In this document: piece by piece, positions 27,701 to 36,291 of the stretch
Numbering within the stretch: position 1 is the stretch's first letter
Layout: each line of letters starts with the position of its first letter
Source: Phycisphaeraceae bacterium
GTDB lineage: Bacteria > Planctomycetota > Phycisphaerae > Phycisphaerales > UBA1924
Assembly (NCBI GenBank): GCA_019636535.1
Contig: JAHBXK010000001.1
Coordinates: forward strand, 62,001-126,000
DNA length: 64,000 nt
Direction of reading: 5' to 3'
Program-made: the position numbers and the translations under genes
The notes under the pieces: model-generated
What the model saw: only the letters and a program-made list of their open reading frames with translations
Told to the model about the DNA's origin: nothing
The model's database searches: none

Positions 27701-27976
27701 TGGGATGCGGTTGCGTCCGCACCAGGCGACGACCTTTGCGGCGACTTCGGGTGAAGAGGGCGCCACGACGCCGATGGGGGTTTGCTGATAGAGCGAGGCG
27801 TCGGTTGCGTAGAGGAGGCGGTCGTGGAGGCCGAAGCGGACCTGCGAGGGCGTGCCGGTGAGGAGGATTTTGAGAGAGGCTTCGATCGTGGCGTGATCGG
27901 CTGGGTGCGTGTGCGTGGGGTCGGCGTGGGGCTGCCTTGAAGTGGGGAGCAGTGGAAGGCCGATGCGTCTGTCCAT
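24764..27976 (-). CDS. FAD-linked oxidase fused to Fe-S/CCG subunit (D-2-hydroxyacid dehydrogenase, YdiJ-like)
   Basis: 1070 residues, the size of E. coli YdiJ. The N-terminal FAD-binding domain has VLPRGGGTSLAGQCTN and AAIGGCIGNNAAGSRSIRYG. The FAD-oxidase C-terminal domain follows, with ISGEHGDGKVRG carrying the conserved His/Asp (read here as MSGEHGDG). A ferredoxin-like part has the cluster motif CLSCKACKSECP preceded by another Cys set. The C-terminal CCG domains show HGCCGRAM and DTGCCGMAGSFGY. Such enzymes oxidise D-lactate or D-2-hydroxyglutarate and pass electrons to the respiratory chain. The substrate is not proven by sequence. ATG at 27976 lacks a clear ribosome binding site. Confidence 0.92.
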   Translation of the reverse strand: MDRRIGLPLLPTSRQPHADPTHTHPADHATIEASLKILLTGTPSQVRFGLHDRLLYATDASLYQQTPIGVVAPSSPEVAAKVVAWCGRNRIPVLPRGGGTSLAGQCTNTAVVVDMTPMCRAIGTVQAESPRDSYTSLSPAQPPRLGDWQGHWIEVDAGVTVDELNEELSRRGHRLFFAPDPATTRQAAIGGCIGNNAAGSRSIRYGRTSENLLAVDAALSTAERLRFEPGAGDRDAIARRIARDVILIVRSVEPLIRERFPKTIRRNAGYGLDMILAQIDAGADERSLDLAPLLCGSEGTLALTTRARLKLMPAPTARGLMVISFASVEDAIAAVKPLLDAGLPLGLTAVELLDDVVLDAARGNIEYRRYVDLLPGANAALNEPKAALYVEFSVWDEHNPARALATGFESARRVLASAPLAVGVRGIAEYTDAPAMLNAWALRKAGEPLLHGLPGPRKPITFVEDNAVPVERLGEFVQGFKQIIARHGTRAAYWAHASVGVLHVRPMIDLHDPADRDRMVQIAVEVADLARACGGIMSGEHGDGKVRGPLLERFFGPELIDAFRRVKHAFDPAGIMNPGNIVGPYAGESSIAHGLRIDAASPPARQAPDGPRPPVETYFSYDDQHGFMGAVEQCNGAGVCRKRSGGTMCPSYRGTQDERHSTRGRGNALRLAVTGQVNLVDPGAPAFNDADTIQTLDLCLSCKACKSECPSNVDIARLKAEYTAQRFRQSGTPIKARVFAHVRLLNRLGSLSPSLANRLNRTRLAKSLLRSALGIDERRSIPSFERPLWDRITWAQAAARRRGDAEALSDRPVVVLYADCFTAYNEPGIGFASVRVLEALGYRVRVLPERAGTHGCCGRAMISTGCLAQARSTIDHTLEILAPALDDPRAVALVTCEPSCLSAIKDDWQQLKVRTPIERRAALAARSFLVEDFIEARWDDHPNRAAVGRMLAAASAWPSDRPLLFHGHCHQKALWGPNSSAALLRRLFGPRTRVLDTGCCGMAGSFGYTADHYDLSMRIGEESLFPAVRSTSQEASVCATGTSCRHQIQDGTGRASHHPIEVIDWLLFRE

Positions 27977-28312
27977 GACGGCGGAACCGTACGCCGATGG
28001 TTGTGACGGTCAGATGGGGAATGGGACCGAGCGCGGGGGATCGCGGTCACGAATCGAAGGGTTGGCGCGCGGGGTCGGCATAAACGGCAGGGTCGGCGCG
28101 GGTTTGTGCGGAGGGAGGATGAGGGAGGGAACCAATGCCGGAGTTGTTTGTCTAACAATCGGAGGTCGGGCGGGAGGTGAGGACGGGAGGTCGGGGCGGA
28201 AGATGGTGGCGGGGGTTGATGACGACGATTGGCCGGTGGTTTCCGGCGTTCGATCGGTTTGGGTAGCGGGGCGCGGGCGGGAGTGCGAAGACCATTCACC
28301 TTGGAGCATCAC
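27977..28312. other. Intergenic region between two divergent genes
   Basis: 336 bases with promoters expected for both flanking genes. A small inverted repeat TTGTT-N5-AACAA lies at 28144-28158 and could be an operator, but the evidence is weak. No coding frame with ribosome binding site is seen. Confidence 0.35.
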
Positions 28313-30541
28313 ATGGAAGCCCGTCGTTCGCGTTCGGTCGGTGGTTTTGGTTTGCGGTCGCCGCGGATGTTGTGCGTGGTTGCGGGGTTGGCGGTGTCGC
28401 CGGGCGTGTTGGCGCTGGGCGGGCCGGCGGGTGACGCGAACCAGACGCTGCCGATCCGGCAGATCACGCTGTATCGCTCGGGCGTCGGATACTTCGAGCG
28501 TGCGGCGACGATCGACGGGAACACCGAGGTTCAGTTGCGGTTCAACACGGATCAGATCAACGACATTCTGAAATCGATGGTGCTGCTGGACCTGGACGGC
28601 GGGCGGGTGGACTCGGTGTCGTACGCCTCGAAGGAGCCGCTGTCCAAGCGGCTGGCATCGTTCGGGATCAACATCGCGGACAACCCGTCCTTGCCGCAGT
28701 TGCTGAATCAACTGCGCGGCGCGCCGGTGCGCGTGCAACTTCCGGGCGGATCGGGCGAGGGGACGATCCTGGGCGTCGAGCAGCGTCAGCGGCCTGGGAC
28801 GCGGGACGTGCCCGCGACGACGCAGCACTTCCTGAACGTGGTGACGCCGACGGGGCTGCGGTCGATCAACATCGAAGAGATCACGAGTTTCGAGATTCTG
28901 GACAAGGCGCTGGCGGACGAACTGGGCAAGGCGCTGGCCGCGCTCGCGGAGTATCGGGCGGACCGGACCAAGACGGTGGACCTGCGGTTCAGCGGGGCGG
29001 GTCAGCGGCGGATCGTGGTGGGGTATGTGCACGAGATGCCGGTGTGGAAGACGAGTTACCGGCTGGTGCTGCCGGACGCGGACGCGAGGGCGGGCGAGGG
29101 GGAGGTGCTGCTGCAGGGATGGGCGATCGTGGAGAACACGACCGATCAGGATTGGAACGGCGTGAACCTGTCGCTGGTTTCGGGGCGGCCGGTGAGTTTC
29201 CAGATGGATCTGTACGAGCCGCTGTTCATGACTCGGCCGTTCGTGCAGGTGCCAACGATTCCCGGTGTCTCGCCGCGCGGGTATGCGCTGGGGGTTGATG
29301 GGAGCGACGTGGAGCGGATGGGGCGGGACCTGGCGGTGGCGTCGCGGGCGCAATCAACGGCGGAGATGCGGCGGAACGTTGGAGCAGCGCCGGGAAGCCC
29401 GCCGGCGGGAGTGCGTGCGCGCGCATTGGCCGACTCGCGGATGGAAGCGGACGCCATGTACAACGTGGACGAATCCGGGGGGTCGATGTTCTTTGCGGGG
29501 GTGTCGGCGGATGACATCGCCAAGTACGCGCCGGGCGCGGGGGCCACGCCGGCGGAGGTTGGCGAGGTGTTCCAGTACCGGATCGATGCGCCGGTGTCGA
29601 TCGAGCGGCAGCGGTCGGCGATGCTGCCGATCCTGACGACGAACATTCCGGGCCGGCGGGTGAGCATCTACAACATGTCGGACGCCGGGGGCGAGGGGGT
29701 CTACCCGCGGCGCGGCGTGGAGATCACCAACTCGGGCGGGCTGCAACTGCTGGCGGGGCCGATCAGCGTGCTCGACGGCGGGACGTACGCGGGCGATGCG
29801 CAGGTCGGGCAGATTCCCAAGGGGGACAAGCGGCTGCTGTCGTACGCGCTGGACCTGAACGTGCAGGTGATGACCAAGCCGGAGTCGAGTTCGTCGATCC
29901 AGTCGATCCGGATCGTGGACGGGCAGTTCGTCTTCACGAACAAGAACGTCAACACGATGAAGTACGAGTTGATCAACAAGGACTCCGCGCGCGGGCGGAC
30001 GGTGATCATCGAGCACCCGAAGTACACGGGTTGGAAACTGGTGCAGCCGGCGAAGCCGACGGAGGAGACCAAGGACCTGTACCGGTTCGAGGTGGCATTG
30101 GGCAAGGGCGGGGACGACGCGAAGACCAGCGGCGGGAACCTGGTGGTGACGCAGGAGATCGTGACAAGCGAGAGCGTGTCGGTGACGAGCTACGACCTCG
30201 CCCAGGTCGTGTCGTGGCACAAGGACGGCAAACTGTCGAACGAGGTGATGAACGCGGTTCGGCAGGTGGCCGATCGGCAGTCGGCGATCAACCAGACGCG
30301 GAACCAGATCTCGACGATCGACCAGCAGGTCAACGCGATCACGAGCGAGCAGTCTCGCATCCGCGAGAACATGCGGACGATCGAGCGGACGAGCCAGTTG
30401 TACACGCGGTACATGACCAAACTGACTGAGCAGGAAGGGCAGATCGACACGCTGACGACGCAGCGGGCGGAGGCCCAGCGCCGGCTGGAGCAGCAGCAGA
30501 TCGAGTTCAACAACTTTGTGCGGCAGTTGAACGTGGGCTGA
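28313..30541 (+). CDS. DUF4139-domain exported protein
   Basis: 742 residues. An N-terminal leader (MLCVVAGLAVSPGVLALGG) indicates export. The DUF4139 features include ITLYRSGVGYFERAATIDGN at the N-terminus, VVGYVHEMPVWKTSYRLVLP and NLSLVSGRPVSFQMDLYEP in the middle, and IEHPKYTGWKL later. The last 120 residues are a coiled coil rich in Gln/Arg/Thr (QTRNQISTIDQQVNAITSEQ). The family has no defined function; in other bacteria it resembles mucoidy-inhibitor-A-like beta-sandwich proteins. Start 28313 follows GGAG with an eight-base spacer. A small membrane-anchored protein follows 2 bases after the stop. Confidence 0.85.
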   Translation: MEARRSRSVGGFGLRSPRMLCVVAGLAVSPGVLALGGPAGDANQTLPIRQITLYRSGVGYFERAATIDGNTEVQLRFNTDQINDILKSMVLLDLDGGRVDSVSYASKEPLSKRLASFGINIADNPSLPQLLNQLRGAPVRVQLPGGSGEGTILGVEQRQRPGTRDVPATTQHFLNVVTPTGLRSINIEEITSFEILDKALADELGKALAALAEYRADRTKTVDLRFSGAGQRRIVVGYVHEMPVWKTSYRLVLPDADARAGEGEVLLQGWAIVENTTDQDWNGVNLSLVSGRPVSFQMDLYEPLFMTRPFVQVPTIPGVSPRGYALGVDGSDVERMGRDLAVASRAQSTAEMRRNVGAAPGSPPAGVRARALADSRMEADAMYNVDESGGSMFFAGVSADDIAKYAPGAGATPAEVGEVFQYRIDAPVSIERQRSAMLPILTTNIPGRRVSIYNMSDAGGEGVYPRRGVEITNSGGLQLLAGPISVLDGGTYAGDAQVGQIPKGDKRLLSYALDLNVQVMTKPESSSSIQSIRIVDGQFVFTNKNVNTMKYELINKDSARGRTVIIEHPKYTGWKLVQPAKPTEETKDLYRFEVALGKGGDDAKTSGGNLVVTQEIVTSESVSVTSYDLAQVVSWHKDGKLSNEVMNAVRQVADRQSAINQTRNQISTIDQQVNAITSEQSRIRENMRTIERTSQLYTRYMTKLTEQEGQIDTLTTQRAEAQRRLEQQQIEFNNFVRQLNVG

Positions 30542-30543
30542 AC

Positions 30544-30891
30544 ATGAGGGAACTCACACGCCGCAACGCAAAGCGACAAGTGCTCGTTATTGTTGCGCTC
30601 GCACTGTTCGTGCTTGGTTCGGGAGTGGCCGTGACAAACCACGTCACTCATGCTCGCGTCTACGTCCCGTTGCAGTTCAATGTCCGGTCCGGACCGCCGT
30701 ACGTCGAACGACCGGACTGGAACACGCCCGAGCACCGCAAAGCGCTGGTGACTGTGCTCGCGCAACACGGGTACTCGAGCCGGACGCGGGCGGACGGACA
30801 GATCCTCATCCCGTGGTCACTCTGGCGAAATCGGGACATGCTGGCAAACATGACAAGCAAAGCCTTCGACGAAATGGACGAACTTCCCTGA
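30544..30891 (+). CDS. Small membrane-anchored hypothetical protein
   Basis: 115 residues, family not recognised. One N-terminal helix (VLVIVALALFVLGSGVAVTN) should anchor it with a short extracytoplasmic domain. That domain has Pro/Tyr-rich RSGPPYVERPDWNTPEH and then QILIPWSLWRNRDMLANM. It begins 2 bases after the DUF4139 stop, so it is likely translated from the same mRNA. It is not a shadow of another frame: no alternative gene covers this stretch. Confidence 0.65.
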   Translation: MRELTRRNAKRQVLVIVALALFVLGSGVAVTNHVTHARVYVPLQFNVRSGPPYVERPDWNTPEHRKALVTVLAQHGYSSRTRADGQILIPWSLWRNRDMLANMTSKAFDEMDELP

Positions 30892-30943
30892 GCGCCCTGG
30901 CTTCAAAGCCGCGAGAGTGCCGGTGCGTTCGAAGTCCACTATC

Positions 30944-31819
30944 ATGGTCCCTATGGCGTCACCCACCGGCTCTCCCGTTCTTGCCGTTCGCGATCTGAAG
31001 GTCCACTTTCCCATCCGCTCGGGCATCCTGCAGCGGACGACGGGGTATGTGAAGGCCGTGGACGGCGTGTCGTTCGACATCGGCGCAGACGGCAAGGGCG
31101 AGACGCTCGGGCTGGTCGGTGAGTCGGGGTGCGGCAAGACGACGGTCGGGCGGGCGATCCTGAAACTGATCCCCCCCACTTCCGGCCAGGTGCTGTTTCA
31201 GGGGCGCGACGTTGCGCCTGCGACGGGCTCAGCGCTGAAGTCGCTTCGGCAGAAGATGCAGATCGTGTTTCAGGATCCGGCCGGGAGCCTGAACCCGCGC
31301 ATGCGGGTGATGAACATCATCGGCGAGCCGATGATCGTTCACGGGTTGATCCCCGCGGGAGACAAGGACCGGCTGCGGCACCGGGTGGAGGAACTGCTGG
31401 TGCGGTGCGGGATGCCCGCGTTCGCGGCGGATCGGTACCCGCACGAGTTCAGCGGCGGTCAACGGCAACGCATCTGCATCGCGCGTGCGCTCTCGCTCGA
31501 ACCGAGTTTCATCGTGTGCGATGAGCCGACGAGCGCGCTGGACGTTTCGATCCAGGCGCAGATCCTGAACCTCTTGAAGGATCTGCAGCGGGACCTGGGG
31601 ATGTCGTACCTGTTCATCAGCCACGACATGGCGGTGATCAACCACATGTGCGAGCGGATCGCGGTGATGTTCAAGGGGAAGATCGTGGAGACGGGGAGCC
31701 GGGACGAGATCATCAACCGTCCGCAGCACAAGTACACGCAGTCGCTGCTGAGCGCGGTGCCGCAGGGCAAGCCGGGCCAGAAGCGGCAGCGGGTGGTTTT
31801 CGAGGGCGGTTTGATGTGA
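30944..31819 (+). CDS. Oligopeptide/dipeptide-type ABC transporter ATP-binding protein (DppF/OppF-like)
   Basis: 291 residues. The nucleotide-binding domain is complete: Walker A GESGCGKTTVG, Q-loop QIVFQDPAGSLNPRM, signature EFSGGQRQRICIARAL, Walker B FIVCDEPTSALDVS and switch His in FISHDMAVI. The C-terminal tail (RPQHKYTQSLLSAVP) is typical of DppF/OppF. It would energise peptide import, but no permease, binding protein or DppD partner is in the window, so it is an orphan. Two in-frame ATGs (30944, 30953) and a GTG at 30917 are possible starts; none has a clear ribosome binding site. Confidence 0.92.
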   Translation: MVPMASPTGSPVLAVRDLKVHFPIRSGILQRTTGYVKAVDGVSFDIGADGKGETLGLVGESGCGKTTVGRAILKLIPPTSGQVLFQGRDVAPATGSALKSLRQKMQIVFQDPAGSLNPRMRVMNIIGEPMIVHGLIPAGDKDRLRHRVEELLVRCGMPAFAADRYPHEFSGGQRQRICIARALSLEPSFIVCDEPTSALDVSIQAQILNLLKDLQRDLGMSYLFISHDMAVINHMCERIAVMFKGKIVETGSRDEIINRPQHKYTQSLLSAVPQGKPGQKRQRVVFEGGLM

Positions 31820-31822
31820 GCG

Positions 31823-33568
31823 TCAGGCCCGAGTGGCCAGAACGCCGGGCCGGCTGCCGTTGTGGCGGGCGTGGCGGGGGCAGGCGGAGGCTTCGAGTTC
31901 CATGCGGGCGCGCTCGTTGGAAGCGAGGCGATGGACCAGGTCGAGTTCGCTGAGCGTGTGCAGGATGGAATCGGCCTGAAGGCCGCGATAGACGGCGTCG
32001 GAGTCGACGATCGGTTTGCCGAGAATGTCTTCGAGCATCGACCGGGTGTACGTCGGCTTGACGGGCGCGGTGGACTTGGTGCCGTACTGGTTGAGGTTGG
32101 ACGCGAAGATTCCCGCCGCGCTGACGGGGAGAAAGTCCTCGTACCGGAGGCCCTGGCAGTCCACGAATCCGTCTTGGAGGAGCGAGAGGACGTCGGTGGT
32201 CTGGATGGTGCCGCGAGCGGCGAGGCCCTTGTGGGTCGGCTCGAAGGTCGCGTAGACCAGACCGTTCGCAACGAGTTCCGGAAGAGTCTTGGGGAAGGGG
32301 GCGAAGTGCGCGGCGTATGCGGCCTGGTATGCCTCGAAGTCACGCTTGATGAGGCCGGGGTCTGACTCCTTCTGCGCTTCGGCGGCGTCGAGGCAACGGT
32401 CGTAGAGCGCTCGGCCCTTGGGCGTGGTGGCGTAGAAGCGCTGCTCGATCTCACCGAAGCGGGCGGTGTGGACGGTGTCGAGTTCGGAGCCGTCGGGGTT
32501 GACGAAGTGGACGGGTTCGCTGAGCGCCTTGTACGCGTCCTGACGGAGCAGGACGGGCGTGTCGGCGGGGGGGCCCTCGGTGCAGTCCTTGTAGCCCGCG
32601 TGGTTGAGTTTGCTGAGTTGGAGGTCGGGCCGGTTGAGTCGTTCGACGATGGCGTCGACGATCGAGGCGATGCAAGCCTCGCCGGCGCTGCCCTGCGCGA
32701 ATGAGGCGATCCGGTCGCGCGTGAGGTGCTTGAAGTGCAGGCGGATCCAATCGCGATCGCAGGCGGACTCGAGTTGATCGAGTGCGCTCGCAGCGCGTCG
32801 GCGGAAGGTCGGTTCGGGGATCTCGCCGAGACAGAACTTCATCGCGGACGTGTAGAGGTCCATGCAGAAGGTGTTCGGCGTGAGGTGGTTGAGGTGGTGG
32901 GCCTGGAAGCAGGCAATGTCGGCGGCGATCTTGAAGCCCGCATCGCAGAGGTGCGTGTAGAGGGCATGGTCGAAGGCGCGGCCGGTCCACTTGAAGATGC
33001 GCTCGGAGCCTTCGCGGATGAGGGCCTCTGCGTCGGATCGATCGAGCCCGCCCTGACGCTCGGACTTCTCGATGAGTTGCTTGGCCTTGTCGGAGAAGAC
33101 CTGCCGCTTGGCGAGCAGCGCCTCGATGCGGGCGCGGGTGTCGGCGTCGAAATAGTCGGTCTGCAGGAGGGACGTGAAGACGCGGTGCTCGGGATGAACC
33201 ACCGAACGGAAGGCGGTGGCGATGACCGGCTGGCTCTTGGCGCCCACGATGGTGGTGTCGTAGAAGTTGTGCGGTTCCATCGCGAAACAGGCGAAGAAGC
33301 GGCCGATCCAGCGGTACTCGTCGGGGCGGCCGATGCGGATCGCCCCGTGGCGTTCGCCGCTGGTTCTCTCGAGTTGCTCGTCGCTGACGGCAAACCCGCG
33401 GTGGAGCCTTGAGACCAGATCGCAGACCGCGCGGTTGCAGATGGAGTTGACGGCGAGGGACTTGTCGTAGAGGGGGACTTCCCTGCCGAACATGCCGGAG
33501 AGTTCGGCGAAGAGGCGGTTCTGCATCTCGATCTTGTCGGCGAAGTGGCTGGCGTGTTGAGCGGACAT
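31823..33568 (-). CDS. DUF1338 (HglS/YdcJ-like) VOC-fold metalloenzyme
   Basis: 581 residues. The segment AHHLNHLTPNTFCMDLYTSA is the DUF1338 core motif (elsewhere 'INHLTPR.LDID'), with its metal-ligand His. Other matching parts are SICNRAVCDLVSRLHRGF near the N-terminus, FKIAADIACFQ, and RFGEIEQRFYATTPKGRALY. In Pseudomonas HglS, members of this family convert 2-oxoadipate to D-2-hydroxyglutarate. The large FAD/Fe-S dehydrogenase at 24764-27976 could in principle use that product, but the genes are 4 kb apart. The ATG at 33568 is chosen because the 110 codons upstream in frame look non-coding and C-rich. Confidence 0.85.
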   Translation of the reverse strand: MSAQHASHFADKIEMQNRLFAELSGMFGREVPLYDKSLAVNSICNRAVCDLVSRLHRGFAVSDEQLERTSGERHGAIRIGRPDEYRWIGRFFACFAMEPHNFYDTTIVGAKSQPVIATAFRSVVHPEHRVFTSLLQTDYFDADTRARIEALLAKRQVFSDKAKQLIEKSERQGGLDRSDAEALIREGSERIFKWTGRAFDHALYTHLCDAGFKIAADIACFQAHHLNHLTPNTFCMDLYTSAMKFCLGEIPEPTFRRRAASALDQLESACDRDWIRLHFKHLTRDRIASFAQGSAGEACIASIVDAIVERLNRPDLQLSKLNHAGYKDCTEGPPADTPVLLRQDAYKALSEPVHFVNPDGSELDTVHTARFGEIEQRFYATTPKGRALYDRCLDAAEAQKESDPGLIKRDFEAYQAAYAAHFAPFPKTLPELVANGLVYATFEPTHKGLAARGTIQTTDVLSLLQDGFVDCQGLRYEDFLPVSAAGIFASNLNQYGTKSTAPVKPTYTRSMLEDILGKPIVDSDAVYRGLQADSILHTLSELDLVHRLASNERARMELEASACPRHARHNGSRPGVLATRA

Positions 33569-33902
33569 GGAGTGCGTTCCGAAGGAAGGGCGAGCGGATC
33601 GCCGTCGCTGGCGCGGGCTGATGCCGGATCGTTGCCGCGGCTTGATCGGTCGGCGGCCGTTGAGCCGGGGCCGCGATGGCTCGATCGACCGCTGCTGATG
33701 GTATTGATGCCGAGGATTGGGTGAGTTGGCGCGGGAGGAAGGCAGGATGCCCGTTTCACCCCCCCACCCCCCCACCCCCCCACCCCGCCACCTCGCCACC
33801 CCAACACCCAGCCCGCTCGCGCCCCAGAAACACGCCGTGGCATCGTCCCAGCCCAGCCCAAGAGACGATGCCCCACCACCGTCACGCCACGCACGCAACC
33901 GT
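33569..33902. other. Intergenic region with C-rich tandem tract
   Basis: 334 bases without a credible gene. Positions about 33757-33795 hold a nearly regular series of CCCCCCC runs separated by single A residues, then a more degenerate CCACC part. The opposite strand thus has four or more G runs of 4-7, a strong G-quadruplex candidate. The promoter of the DUF1338 gene probably lies in the right part. Confidence 0.6.
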
Positions 33903-35003
33903 TCAACGTGAGCGGGGAGGTTGCGCTACACCGCTGCCGGGGTTGGTCGGTTGCAGCGTGTCGGGGGATCGCACCGGATCGTCGTTGGGCTTCGCGTCGG
34001 CCGCGTTGTCGAACGCGGCGCGGTAGAACGACCAGTTCTCATCGCCGAGCGCTTCGAGGGAGCGCATCGGATCGTGCGCCACACCCTTGAGCACCTTCCA
34101 CGTGTGCGGGATGTTCAGTGACTCGAGGTGGCGATGGAAGTCGAGGTTGGCCGGGTAGGTCTCGTCGAGATCGCCGATGACGATTCGTATGAGGGTGCCC
34201 TTGGCGATGGACTCGGCGTGGCGTTCGGCGATCGCGCGCGGGCTGACCCTTCGGAAGTACGACTGATCGCCTCCATAGACGCGCTGCAGGACCTCGGCTG
34301 CGCGTTGGCGGCCCGCGCGTGGCGCCTGCACGAGCTCGGCCTGCATCGGTCCAGCGCCGATCATGGAAACGGACGCGAAGAGGTCTCGGTGCTCGAAGCC
34401 GAGCCGGGCAGCGCCGTAACCGCCCATGCTGAAGCCGTCGAGCAATCGGGCTTGCCGGGTCGGGATGGTTCGGTGGGTGGCGTCGACGTGGGGGACCAGT
34501 TCCTTCACGATCACCGATTCGAGCGGCACGGAGCCGTCTTTCCAATCGACGTACATGCCCTCGACGAGGCCGTTGACAAAGACGACCAGGAAGGGTGGGG
34601 CCTTGCCGACCTCGATCGCGCGATCGAAGTGCTCGGCGAGCCTGGCGATGCCGGGGAGGCCGCCGCCGGAACCGTGGAGCCAGTAGACCACGGGGAATCG
34701 GCGGTCGGGTTGGGCGGTGTAGGCGGCGGGTCGGTAGAGGTGGTAACTGACCTTGCCCTTGATGAGATCGCTGTCGAAGGTGTGGAAGGTGACGCCGGGG
34801 GCGCGGACCTCGCGCGTGACCCACTGGACGGTGGTGCGTGCGCCCGGCTCGGCGGGTGCGACATCGCGCGGCTGCGGACCGGGGTTCGAGGCGGGCTTGT
34901 CGGGCTCAGCAGATGAGCGCGGCGATGCGGCAAGGAGGACGAGCGAGAGAGCGAGCGTTGATGCGAGCAGCGATGATGAAGGTGTAGCGGCGGTGGTTGG
35001 CAT
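33903..35003 (-). CDS. Secreted esterase of the alpha/beta-hydrolase (esterase D) family
   Basis: 366 residues. The signal peptide contains LLASTLALSLVLLAASPRSS. The catalytic domain has FPVVYWLHGSGGGLPG (oxyanion region), and the nucleophile motif GFSMGGYGAARLG with the catalytic Ser. GVAHDPM near the C-terminus likely carries the catalytic His. These enzymes cut carboxylic esters such as those in hemicellulose or deacylate small substrates; substrate not assignable. The C-terminal 30 residues are disordered. The gene is alone, convergent to none, and followed by the C-rich intergenic region. Confidence 0.85.
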   Translation of the reverse strand: MPTTAATPSSSLLASTLALSLVLLAASPRSSAEPDKPASNPGPQPRDVAPAEPGARTTVQWVTREVRAPGVTFHTFDSDLIKGKVSYHLYRPAAYTAQPDRRFPVVYWLHGSGGGLPGIARLAEHFDRAIEVGKAPPFLVVFVNGLVEGMYVDWKDGSVPLESVIVKELVPHVDATHRTIPTRQARLLDGFSMGGYGAARLGFEHRDLFASVSMIGAGPMQAELVQAPRAGRQRAAEVLQRVYGGDQSYFRRVSPRAIAERHAESIAKGTLIRIVIGDLDETYPANLDFHRHLESLNIPHTWKVLKGVAHDPMRSLEALGDENWSFYRAAFDNAADAKPNDDPVRSPDTLQPTNPGSGVAQPPRSR

Positions 35004-35222
35004 GGTGGCCGAACGAGGCTGAGGAGGAGTGATTGCAGTGCGAATATGTTGATACTGAACGCCCCGATTCCGCTCGCAGTGTGCGCATCGCCAGGCTGAC
35101 CATCCGCGTGCTGGGCCTCGATCGATCTGTCGACCGACCGGGGGGTCCGAGAGGTCGCTACGCTTCGGGATTGGCTTGAACGCTCATGCGAGCGTCGGCC
35201 TTGATCCGAACGGAGACCCGAC
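35004..35222. promoter_or_regulatory. Divergent intergenic region
   Basis: 219 bases between the esterase and the alcohol dehydrogenase, transcribed apart from each other. It must hold two promoters. An AT-richer pocket (GAATATGTTGATACTG near 35042) could hold a -10 element for the leftward gene. Nothing else is recognisable. Confidence 0.4.
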
Positions 35223-36281
35223 ATGGCCACCATGACCAAGGCGTATGCCGCGCAGACGGGCGACAAGCCGCTGGCGCCGGCATCGATCGATCGTCGCGAC
35301 GTCGGCCCGCGTGACGTGCAGATCGACATCCTGTATTGCGGCGTTTGCCACTCGGACCTGCACACCGCGCGGGGGGAGTGGCCGGGGGTCGTGTTTCCGG
35401 TGGTGCCGGGGCACGAGATCGTCGGTCGCATCGTTAAGGTTGGAGCGCAGGCGTCGCGGCACAGGGTGGGCCAGATCGGCGCCGTCGGGTGCATGGTGGA
35501 CTCTTGCAAGGACTGCGCGGCCTGCGGCAAGGGGCTGGAGCAGTATTGCGACCACGGGAAGACGGTGTTCACGTACAACAGCCCGGACAAGCACTTTCCC
35601 GGCAAGATGACGTACGGGGGGTACTCGAAGTCGATCGTGGTGGACGAGCGGTTCGTGCTGAGCGTGAGCGAGAAGGCGGACCTCGCGGCGACGGCGCCGC
35701 TGCTGTGCGCGGGGATCACGCTGTACTCGCCGCTGAAGCACTGGGGGGCGACCAAGGGGAAGAAAGTTGGGATCGTCGGGCTGGGCGGGCTGGGGCACAT
35801 GGGCGTGAAACTGAGCCATGCGCTCGGGGCCCACACGGTGCTCTTTACGACTTCGGCGAGCAAGGTTGAGGACGGGAAGCGGCTGGGCGCCGACGAGGTG
35901 GTGATCTCTCGCGATGAAGCGCAGATGGCCAAGCACGCGGGCTCATTGGACCTGATCGTGAACACGGTGAGCGTGTCGCACAACCTCGACGCGTTCACGA
36001 ACCTCCTGCGGACCGACGGGACGCTGTGCCTGGTGGGTGCGCCGGAGCACCCGCACCCGTCGCCGAGCGTCTGGCCGCTGATCATGCGTCGGCGGAGCAT
36101 CGCGGGCTCGGCGATCGGCGGGATTCCCGAGACGCAGGAGATGCTCGACTTCTGCGCGGAGCGCGGAATCGCGGCGGACGTGGAGATGATCTCGATCGAT
36201 CAGATCAACCACGCATACGAGCGGATGACCAAGAGCGACGTGAAGTACCGCTTTGTGATCGATATGTCGACGCTGAAGTAG
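35223..36281 (+). CDS. Zinc-dependent NAD(P) alcohol dehydrogenase (YahK/CAD-like)
   Basis: 352 residues, medium-chain dehydrogenase. Catalytic zinc ligands lie in CGVCHSDLH and VPGHEIVGR. The structural-zinc lobe has SCKDCAACGKGLEQYC with four Cys. The dinucleotide fold has VGIVGLGGLGHMGVKL. Residues GAPEHPHP and INHAYERMTKSDVKYRFVID near the C-terminus match cinnamyl-alcohol/aldehyde reductases such as E. coli YahK, which reduce broad aldehydes with NADPH. GGAG precedes the ATG by seven bases. Convergent with the prolyl oligopeptidase gene, only 10 bases apart. Confidence 0.94.
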   Translation: MATMTKAYAAQTGDKPLAPASIDRRDVGPRDVQIDILYCGVCHSDLHTARGEWPGVVFPVVPGHEIVGRIVKVGAQASRHRVGQIGAVGCMVDSCKDCAACGKGLEQYCDHGKTVFTYNSPDKHFPGKMTYGGYSKSIVVDERFVLSVSEKADLAATAPLLCAGITLYSPLKHWGATKGKKVGIVGLGGLGHMGVKLSHALGAHTVLFTTSASKVEDGKRLGADEVVISRDEAQMAKHAGSLDLIVNTVSVSHNLDAFTNLLRTDGTLCLVGAPEHPHPSPSVWPLIMRRRSIAGSAIGGIPETQEMLDFCAERGIAADVEMISIDQINHAYERMTKSDVKYRFVIDMSTLK

Positions 36282-36291
36282 CCCGACCCGC

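Noticed and set aside
26102-27754. 550-residue + strand open frame
   Set aside because: Antisense to the FAD/Fe-S dehydrogenase. The product is Gly/Ala/Asp/Glu low complexity without homology features.
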